Positions 57,346-64,000 of a stretch of DNA of 64,000 bases are shown piece after piece (the stretch's first letter is position 1; every line of letters begins with the position of its first letter). Location of the stretch: NCBI GenBank assembly GCA_035578175.1, contig JAQMRL010000003.1, positions 59,752,672 through 59,816,671 on the forward strand. The letters run 5' to 3'. Below the pieces are notes generated by a model. The model did no database searches. It saw only the letters and a program-made list of their open reading frames with translations, and had not been told where the DNA came from. Source of the stretch: Catonia carolina. Taxonomy: Eukaryota > Arthropoda > Insecta > Hemiptera > Achilidae. The position numbers were made by a program, and so were the translations under genes.

Positions 57346-60342
57346 CTATCCGGTTCGGATGTTGGCTATCATGATGGCTATCTTGACTTTGGAAACAGCT
57401 GCTTTGAAAAGTTGGGTCGTCGACTGGTTGAACCACGTCCTTAGATTGTTCAACCATGAAATCCTTCTTCTACCGGGACCTCTCGCACCATACACCTTTC
57501 CTTGCAGAATCTTTTGGAGCAACACGTAACGGTTCTCATTGCGCATAATGTGTCCCAGGTATTGGAGCTTTCGCACTTTCACGATGTCAAGAACCTCTTT
57601 ATCTTTATTCATCCTTCGAAGAATTTCTACATTGGTGACTTTGTCCCTCCATGATACGCGTAACATTCTTCGATAAAGCCACATTTTAAAGGCTTCAAGC
57701 CTCCTGGCTGAGGCCTTAGTGAGCGTCCAAGCTTCCACGCCGTAGAACAGTACAGAGAACACATAACATCGAAGGAGACGCATTTTGATAGCAAGTGTAA
57801 GGTCGTGAGTTTTGAAAATTTTTCGCATATTGTTGAAGGCCACTCTGGCTTTTTCTATGCGTATCTTAATTTCTTGCGAGTGATCCCAATCCTCGTTTAC
57901 ATTGCTGCCTAGGTAAGTATACTGCTTAACTCTTTCCAGGGGTACACCGTCTATTTTAATATTCCCTCTTATATTCGTATGCTTGCTAATAATCATAAAT
58001 TTCGTTTTGCTTATGTTAATGTCTAAACCATACTTTCTGCTATGTTCTGTTACCCTATTCATTAACCTTTGCAAACTGGTTATTCTATCCGAGAAAATAG
58101 CAGTGTCATCGGCGTATCGAATATTATTGATCTTCTCCCCGTTTAGCGTAATTCCCTCTTCAATGCCCTGCACTGCCTCTCGGAATATGTATTCTGAGTA
58201 AACGTTGAAAATTACCGGCGACAGTATACACCCCTGACGAACGCCTCTCAAAATCTTCACGCTATTTGTACTCTCATCTTCCACTCTGACTGAAGAGATC
58301 TGGTTCCAATACAGGTTTATAATAATTCTAAGATCTTTTGCATCTATTCCAGTCCTCCTGAGCACTTCAACCATCTTATCGTGTTGCACCCTATCAAACG
58401 CCTTTTGATAGTCGACAAAACAGACAAAAACGTCACAATTTACATCACGGCAACGCTGGAACAGTACCTGTATAGAGAAAAGGGCCTCTCTCGTTCCAAC
58501 GGCTCGTTGGAATCCAAACTGAGAATCGGATATTTGTTCTTCACACTTTTTGTATATTCTGCCATGAATCACTTTAAGGAATATTTTAAGGAGATGGCTC
58601 ATAAGACTAATAGTTCGAAAATCTGTACATTTCCTTGCTCCGGGTTTTTTGGGAAGAGTTATAAATTCCGAATTTAACCATTCCTGCGGCATATTTCCGC
58701 TATTATATATTCTATTAAATAAAGCAGTAAGCCATTTCAAATTTTCCCCTTGGAAGAGCTTTATTATTTCGGCTGGTATTCCATCAGGTCCTACAGCTTT
58801 CTGTTCTTTTGCATTTTTCTCGGCTGCGCATACTTCGTCTACTAAAATCGCTGGGCCATCATCCCCCTCAACTATTGGAGCACTTGGCCTTTGGTCATAG
58901 AAAAGTTGTTGGATATAATTCTCCCATACTTGTTTCACTTCCATCTTGTTTGTGATTATTCTTCCTTCATTATCCGTAAGTACTTGTGTTGTTCTCTTTC
59001 TTCTTGTGCCAGCCACTTCCTTTACTTTTTTGTGTAAATTAAAATTGTCCCCTTTCTCCTGGCATTTCTCTATCTCCTGACATAATTCCATCTTTTCCTT
59101 CTCTTTTGCTTCTCTAATTCTTCCTCTAATTTCCCGCTGAACCATTCTGTATTCTACACTCTTGTTCTTATAAGTTCTTCTCTTGTTCATAAGTTCCAAG
59201 ATTTCTCCAGTCATCCAGGTTTTCTTCATAATATGATCTGGCTTTAGGCATTCTTCTTTAATATTATTTATCCTCTCTTGTAATTGATGCAACTCAACCT
59301 CCACATCCACATCTCCACCGCACATATTCATCTCCTGCAATTTCTCGATCACATCCTTTCGTACCTGTTCCCCCTTCAGTCTTCTATACTCATATTTTTT
59401 GGGCATTTTCTTGTTCACTTTTTTCCACCTTGAGTTGATGTTTACTATGAGTGGGTTGTGGTCTGACATAACATCCGCTCCAGGATATGTTTTGATATTC
59501 GTGATACTATTTCTGTACCTCTTATTGATCAATGCATAATCAATTTGATTCCTTGTTCTCCCATCCGCAGACTTCCACGTATACAAACGCCTAGGGTGTT
59601 GTTGATAGAAGGTATTTGCAACAATTAGTTCGTGTTCTGCAGCAAAAACGCTGAGTCTATCTCCTCGGGCATTCCTTTCACCCAGACCAAAACAGCCTAT
59701 GTGTTCGCCAGTTCTTCCACTTCCCACTTTGGCGTTAAAGTCACCCATGATCAACAACATCTCCTGCTTTGGCACGGTTCCGATAATATCAGCTATTTGC
59801 TCATACAGCTGTTCAACTTCATCATCCCCATGGTCTGTTGTCGGTGCATACAACTGTATCACATTAATATTCACTGGCCTAGAATTTATTTGAATGAGCA
59901 TCAATCTCTCTGATATAGGAACAAAATTTGTCACACATTGTGCCCATTTTTTGTAAATAATTATGCCCACACCATGTTGGAAAGTATTGTTGTCAGATCC
60001 CGAATAGTAAATCTTGAAATCGCCTTCCACGCTGCAACCTGAACCCGGCCATCTCATTTCACTGATTCCCAATAAGTCTATATTCAGCCGTTCCATTTCC
60101 AAAATAGTGTTTTGCGTCTTTCCAGGTTGTGCCATTGTTCTCACATTCCATGTACCAAAACGCATGGAATGTGCCTCCGCTCTTTTGTGCCATCCCTCTT
60201 GACCACTCATCAAAACATTCCCTCCCGGAGATCCGATTGAGGGAATAAATCCGGAATATTTTGCATTGATGCCAGTCATCATGATGATACTATAGGTGTT
60301 CATTTGAACCTTTAATGAAGTAGAGACCCGTTCTTGCTTCAT
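57346..60342 (-). CDS. RTE-type endonuclease/reverse transcriptase polyprotein
   Basis: 998 residues, uninterrupted. The apurinic-type endonuclease domain spans ~60-305: TWNVRTM (64-70, Asn66), SEMRW (Glu95), GDFNAKVG (200-207), QIDYALI (Asp268), SDHNPL (His295). A linker with coiled-coil-like Lys/Glu-rich sequence (~320-450) follows. The reverse transcriptase spans ~510-800: KAVGPDGIPAEIIK, FVDYQKAFDRV (Asp644), GVRQGCILSP (700-709), YADD (743-746). The C-terminal region has RRLEAFKMWLYRRML and RNENRYVLL. All catalytic residues expected for nicking and target-primed reverse transcription are present. Translation may start at the first Met or at Met60 just before the endonuclease. Host annotations often mislabel such proteins as craniofacial development protein 2-like. 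Confidence 0.93.
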   Translation of the reverse strand: MKQERVSTSLKVQMNTYSIIMMTGINAKYSGFIPSIGSPGGNVLMSGQEGWHKRAEAHSMRFGTWNVRTMAQPGKTQNTILEMERLNIDLLGISEMRWPGSGCSVEGDFKIYYSGSDNNTFQHGVGIIIYKKWAQCVTNFVPISERLMLIQINSRPVNINVIQLYAPTTDHGDDEVEQLYEQIADIIGTVPKQEMLLIMGDFNAKVGSGRTGEHIGCFGLGERNARGDRLSVFAAEHELIVANTFYQQHPRRLYTWKSADGRTRNQIDYALINKRYRNSITNIKTYPGADVMSDHNPLIVNINSRWKKVNKKMPKKYEYRRLKGEQVRKDVIEKLQEMNMCGGDVDVEVELHQLQERINNIKEECLKPDHIMKKTWMTGEILELMNKRRTYKNKSVEYRMVQREIRGRIREAKEKEKMELCQEIEKCQEKGDNFNLHKKVKEVAGTRRKRTTQVLTDNEGRIITNKMEVKQVWENYIQQLFYDQRPSAPIVEGDDGPAILVDEVCAAEKNAKEQKAVGPDGIPAEIIKLFQGENLKWLTALFNRIYNSGNMPQEWLNSEFITLPKKPGARKCTDFRTISLMSHLLKIFLKVIHGRIYKKCEEQISDSQFGFQRAVGTREALFSIQVLFQRCRDVNCDVFVCFVDYQKAFDRVQHDKMVEVLRRTGIDAKDLRIIINLYWNQISSVRVEDESTNSVKILRGVRQGCILSPVIFNVYSEYIFREAVQGIEEGITLNGEKINNIRYADDTAIFSDRITSLQRLMNRVTEHSRKYGLDINISKTKFMIISKHTNIRGNIKIDGVPLERVKQYTYLGSNVNEDWDHSQEIKIRIEKARVAFNNMRKIFKTHDLTLAIKMRLLRCYVFSVLFYGVEAWTLTKASARRLEAFKMWLYRRMLRVSWRDKVTNVEILRRMNKDKEVLDIVKVRKLQYLGHIMRNENRYVLLQKILQGKVYGARGPGRRRISWLNNLRTWFNQSTTQLFKAAVSKVKIAIMIANIRTG

Positions 60343-60508
60343 CCTTATGCCGTTGAACTACTTCTAGTTCCTCCGCCTTCGGAACCAATTTCTCAATTCC
60401 AGGACAAAAGAGTGCCCTACCACTTCCTGGCTCTTCCACCCGAAGCTGTTGGCCAGTAAGTGGGGGATTGCTTATACCGGCAATCACTCGGTTCACATAG
60501 GGGAGCAT
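60290..60508 (-). CDS. Short upstream ORF of the RTE element
   Basis: 72 codons, MLPYVNRVIAGISNPPL...KGSNEHL, overlapping the start of the polymerase frame by 53 bases in another frame. Some RTE elements have a small ORF1 overlapping ORF2, and the Pro/Gly-rich, non-A+T-driven composition argues that it is or was coding. No domain is recognised; it may also be the upstream end of the polymerase read by frameshift. Confidence 0.45.
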   Translation of the reverse strand: MLPYVNRVIAGISNPPLTGQQLRVEEPGSGRALFCPGIEKLVPKAEELEVVQRHKDEARTGLYFIKGSNEHL

Positions 60509-60774
60509 TTTGCGATGTGTTGACTGTCGTGTAGGTTGTTCCGCCTCAAAAAAGCCACAGCTGCCCCCTCATCAGCAACCGCATCTCCACAAAAATCCTC
60601 CAACAACATTCCATGTTGAGTCAACACACAACCCAACTGTAGTTAAGACAAAACCTATATGTAAATATGTCAATCTTTACGCGCGAAAAGTGCTACATCC
60701 GCAAATACAAACTTCACAAAACATAACGCCGTACGCCGCATACTATAGTAGTACCAAATAGGGCTAGTATGTAC

Positions 60775-61217
60775 CTGTGAATTTGGCCGTTACTATGAAA
60801 ATATTCTAGGCCTTTTAAGACTTCTTTAAGAACTGTAGCAATGGTAGATTCATCAAAAACACCATGCTTACAGTTTGATGACCGCATTTTATGTTTTATT
60901 ATATCCAGAAGAGATCCCCCTTCTAACAATCTTAACACCAGCCATAATTCTTCACGTACCACAAAACTTGTGTGATACGTTACCACGTTTTCGTGGTTGC
61001 AAGATGACATCGCTTGAATTTCTTTCAATAACTCGTCCAAACTTGTATTCCATTTTTCTAAATTTATTCGTTTTATGGCGCATTTTTCGTTTCTAGGCTT
61101 ACAATATGCACCATGAACAACTGCAGTGGCACCGACACCTATAACTTCTTTTAATTCGTAATCATCTTTCGTATTTGGCCAACCAGGTGTAGCAGTAGAC
61201 TGAACAGTTGCCGCCAT
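60775..61217 (-). CDS. fray: SPAK/OSR1-type (frayed) Ser/Thr kinase, exon with N-lobe
   Basis: 147 codons plus two bases. Matches GCK-VI kinases (STK39, OXSR1, Drosophila fray), which are activated by WNK kinases and phosphorylate cation-chloride cotransporters. Visible: [10 protein letters not shown] (19-27), glycine loop GVGATAVV (27-34), catalytic Lys49 in [10 protein letters not shown], alphaC Glu66 in [42 protein letters not shown] and [12 protein letters not shown]. The exon ends at IH(R) of the HRD motif with donor cacag|gtacat (intron from 60774); reading on would add 19 unrelated residues and a stop at 60714. The frame is open upstream of ATG 61217 to a possible 3' splice site at ~61319 (cttactag), so the true start may lie in an earlier exon. 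Later exons were not found in the window. Confidence 0.88.
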
Positions 61218-61318
61218 CTTGTTATGCAGGTCATCAGGACTACTCGATTTTGTCGCCAGTGATCCTAAAGGTGGAATGTCTCCTGTCCAAGATTTTCTTC
61301 GGACAGGCTTACTACCCG
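61218..61318 (-). other. fray: In-frame upstream extension of the kinase exon
   Basis: Upstream of ATG 61217 the same frame stays open without stops: it reads [19 protein letters not shown], then [13 protein letters not shown], before the Met. It reaches tgcttactag, a plausible acceptor at 61319-61320. The Ser/Arg-rich composition and lack of stops suggest a coding N-terminal extension in at least one isoform, but it may be 5' UTR. N-termini differ widely in this kinase family. Confidence 0.4.
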
Positions 61319-64000
61319 CTAGTAAGCAAATTTTTAGAAGTAATTTAATTTAGGTCAGATTCACACATCGTATGTTAGAAATGCAATCAGTATTATTGTA
61401 CGACTGGGCGGTATCTGCAATATACTATAATAAATCATAAGGGGATATTGTTGGTTGTCAGTGAGCACTACGCTGCGGAGGTTACACGTAACGCATTCTA
61501 AGTTTTATGTACTTAATACCGTTTGATATTTCCTTTAAATTCTCAATAAATATTTAACAAGAATCTTAAAACCATTATTTTTCAGTAATAAAATTTTAAT
61601 TCTTAATTCAAAATCAAAAAATATCCAGCAAAACATTTTTTCTTTTCGGTTTTTTAATTGCACATTTTAAATAAACACACAAATAAATATTTCAATTTGA
61701 TATAAATTTAACTATTAAACAATTTAAAAATACATTTATATTGTTAACCCGAAGCTATACTTTAAACGGAATATGTTATGTTTATAACGGAAATTTTAAT
61801 GTAAAATTAAATAATGAAAAATAAATAATTGTAAATTATTTTAACGAAAATTTTATGTTTGTCCACTAAACATCATATAGCACGAAAATAAATATTTTTC
61901 ATTTTATTACTACATTAATTAATAATATTCTTGAATTTTAAAGTCCATATTTTAACAGGTATTTACCAAAGCAAACATAAACATAAATAAAATTTGTCCA
62001 CCAAATTCCTAGAGGCTAAAACTGTGGATAAATATTATTTTAATAATGTATTTTTGAGAGCATAATTTGTTCATTGTTTATAGATTAAACGTGATTATAA
62101 CATTTTATTAGAAAAATTTTACGAAAAATATTTCGATTCCTGTTTGAGAAAAACTTCAATAGCTTAATCTGAACATACAACTGTGGAAACAAGATAATAC
62201 TGAAGTACTTCAATGCAAATCGGAACTCGAACCAGGGACGTTCGATTTAGAATGTATCATAACTTTCAGATTCATGCTTTTAAAAAATTATTTTTATAAG
62301 ATCCAATTGTTCAAATTTTATTAATTATTTTCTTTGCAATAATCTTTGCTCCGCCAGAAATTCAATTGTTACAAATTTATACTGAGACCTGTTTGGTTAT
62401 TCGCGTCAGCGAAACTTTTAATCATTAAAGGTGTTTGAACTTTTTTCAAAATAACATCTTACAACTGATAACAATCTGCCACCTCATAGGTGTGAGTAAC
62501 ATCACACTTCACATAGACTTATCAAAGCTGTATACGAAAGAACTAAGAAATCGTACACACTACTAGTCTAAATTGATAGAACAAAATAAACTCACACCCA
62601 AATAAATAAATTAATAAAATTTACACTCTAAATAAAAATAATAAACAAATAAATTCACACTCTTTCACTGTCACACTTACCACACTATGTTCGAAACTAA
62701 AAATACATTGGAAGAGAGATTTTTTTTATGGAAGCATGACTTGAGGATTTTTACTGGATGAATTATCCACGCATGATAGTTCAGGCCATTAAACACTAAA
62801 ACACACGTATCATTGCTTACATCATTACATTACTTATCATTACATTACTCTACTGTACTATATAGCACAGTTCTATATTTTTATAAAGTAAAACAAACAG
62901 ATATTACAAAAGTATACAAAATAAGTTGTTAGGAAATAGTACGACATAGATACTGTCTGTCTATAACTTGTGGCCTCCCGCAGAGAGAAGCAATATGCGG
63001 ATTTGTAAAGCCATTCCAGAAAACGATAAATTTTTTTTAAGTAACTGAAACTTGTCGGAAATGACGAATTTTTATAAAACAAAGTATTTCGCATGGTTTT
63101 TGTCTTATAAAATTATTTCGAAAAATACACGATTAATGAGAAAATGTATAATTTAGTAAAAGTTTTGGTTTTGAAGAAAAACCCGTATTTTTTCAAATAC
63201 AGCGTCATTGTTCAACAACTATTTCACGGATTAACATAAACTTTGGCAGGTTAGTTCTGTAATAATTATGAAAAACGATGATGTAATAAAATTTAACAGA
63301 AAATCAATACTTTTTAAGTTACAAGGTATTTTCATAGATAAATTTTGTAAAATCGCCAAACACGACATAAAAAAGTCAGCATGCGAGAAACGTTTCTATC
63401 TTTAAAGATAACTATACACTGTAAGGGAATGAAATAAAGAGAAAATTTTCAATTAATTTTTATGAAAGAATTATTTAAATTAGTAGTAGATGGTTCCTCC
63501 ATATATTTATCTAATCAGCTTTAAATATCCATTTTCGGACTTAAACTTCGACTTTCTTTCTCCATAGTTCTGTGTTCTCCATGTAATGAGCATTTGTATC
63601 CACCCCTATCCAATACTACTCCTTTGATCTTTCGTTCATTTTATTTTGGTTTTCTTGTAACTAGTTTGTATTCCCAGGGTCACCAATGTAATTTTTTTTA
63701 TTCCACTAAAATGTCTGTAGATGTTTCCCTTTCCATGCACGTGGTCGGCCAATTTCCATCTAAGCTTCGCTATCTGTGTCGACACATCACTTACTTTTAT
63801 TACATTTCTTATCCAGAATTTTTATGTTTTTCTACGAGTCCAGAATCTATCTGTTCATTGTCCTGTCTTCGCCATTTTATCAATGTTCTTTATAAATTAA
63901 AACGTTTGGAATTCATATGTAGAAATAGGTAATTCCCGTAGGAGTAAGAATACAATTACCTGTATTTAATTTCAAGAATTAAAATTACAGTTAAGTAATT
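61319..64000. other. A+T-rich stretch upstream of the kinase exon, no gene recognised
   Basis: If the exon at 60.8-61.3 kb has a 3' splice site, this is intron sequence. A B-box-like cggaactcgaaccaggg at 62,220-62,236 (minus strand) may be a SINE relic without a preserved A-box. The 112-codon plus-strand frame at 63594-63932 has no recognisable domain and the composition of chance ORFs. A perfect promoter or upstream exon could not be identified. Confidence 0.4.

Larger units (their letters stand above)
57325..60750 (-). mobile_element. RTE-clade non-LTR retrotransposon, apparently complete
   Basis: It contains one long polymerase frame, a short overlapping upstream frame and a (aag)n tail (cttcttcttctt on the plus strand, 57325-57336) directly after the stop, the compact layout typical of RTE. 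The 5' boundary is estimated at about 60,740-60,770 because no clear target-site duplication was found; short or imprecise duplications are usual in this clade. It lies in the same orientation as the kinase exon and begins within a few tens of bases of its splice donor. The intact long frame indicates a recent insertion. Confidence 0.85.

Noticed and set aside
57983..60202. Plus-strand frames at 57983-58201, 58381-58677, 58649-58900, 59632-59913, 59699-59893 and 60014-60202
   Set aside because: They are antisense shadows of the RTE polymerase with no domain of their own.
57346..60342. Host gene annotation such as craniofacial development protein 2 for the 998-residue frame
   Set aside because: The protein has endonuclease plus YADD reverse transcriptase domains and a microsatellite tail; it is an RTE retrotransposon.
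60714..60774. The last 19 residues of the 167-codon kinase frame as genuine protein
   Set aside because: Family alignment breaks exactly at HR, where a good GT donor lies; the extra residues are intron or RTE 5' sequence.
63594..63932. 112-codon plus-strand ORF near the right edge
   Set aside because: No domain, no start context or repeat support, and composition typical of translated A+T-rich noncoding DNA.
1..64000. Endogenous viral genes
   Set aside because: No capsid, polymerase or envelope-like sequence of viral type was recognised; all RT sequences seen are non-LTR LINE type.

Overview
This is A+T-rich eukaryotic nuclear DNA, with no bacterial-style gene packing or operons. It looks like part of a large, repeat-rich arthropod genome, most likely an insect. 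The reasons are a GCK-VI kinase exon of the SPAK/OSR1 (Drosophila frayed) type, tRNA-headed SINEs, RTE and Jockey LINE fragments, a Tc1/mariner deletion derivative with a DUF4817-like N terminus, and a GTACAT splice donor. The species cannot be named from the sequence alone. Conventional genes cover about 1% of the window.

Layout. 0-9 kb: a foldback-type repeat at the left edge, a degenerate GC-motif tandem (1.6-2.1 kb), a SINE with a perfect 13-bp target-site duplication (TSD) at 3.3 kb, copies of a ~400-bp repeat, decayed SINEs, and a nested satellite (6.2-7.26 kb) whose monomers carry a tRNA B-box. 9-24 kb: SINE and Jockey relics. An LTR-like repeat at 18.1-19.84 kb holds a ~1-kb CpG-richer segment with a signal-peptide-like exon and splice donor. 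A small CpG-rich patch with a 24-residue ORF lies at 23.5-23.9 kb. 24-37 kb: a foldback element split by a SINE, further LINE relics, a GC-rich nonautonomous LINE-like element with a 15-bp TSD (30.2-30.7 kb), and two ~0.9-kb foldback copies facing each other (31.4-32.3 and 35.25-36.15 kb). 37-57 kb: SINEs, the 400-bp repeat split by an insertion, a palindrome-rich CTAG minisatellite (40.15-40.85 kb), a mariner remnant (50.65-51.42 kb), RTE-like 3' ends with microsatellite tails and another Jockey relic. 57.3-60.75 kb: an apparently complete RTE-clade retrotransposon, minus strand. 60.77-61.3 kb: the frayed-like exon, minus strand. 61.3-64 kb: no gene supported.

How the parts relate. The only convincing host gene is the kinase. 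Its visible exon carries the N-lobe and ends inside the HRD catalytic-loop motif at a splice donor. The RTE lies in the same orientation directly downstream, so it sits in, or at the very start of, the following intron. No downstream kinase exon was recognised in the remaining 57 kb, which suggests a very long intron, although short exons cannot be excluded by eye. Most of the rest is layered transposon debris. Several layers can be ordered by nesting (SINE inside foldback element; insertion inside the 400-bp repeat; segment inside the LTR-like repeat). Two SINE families with different tRNA-like heads share one 3' tail, consistent with both having used the same LINE machinery.
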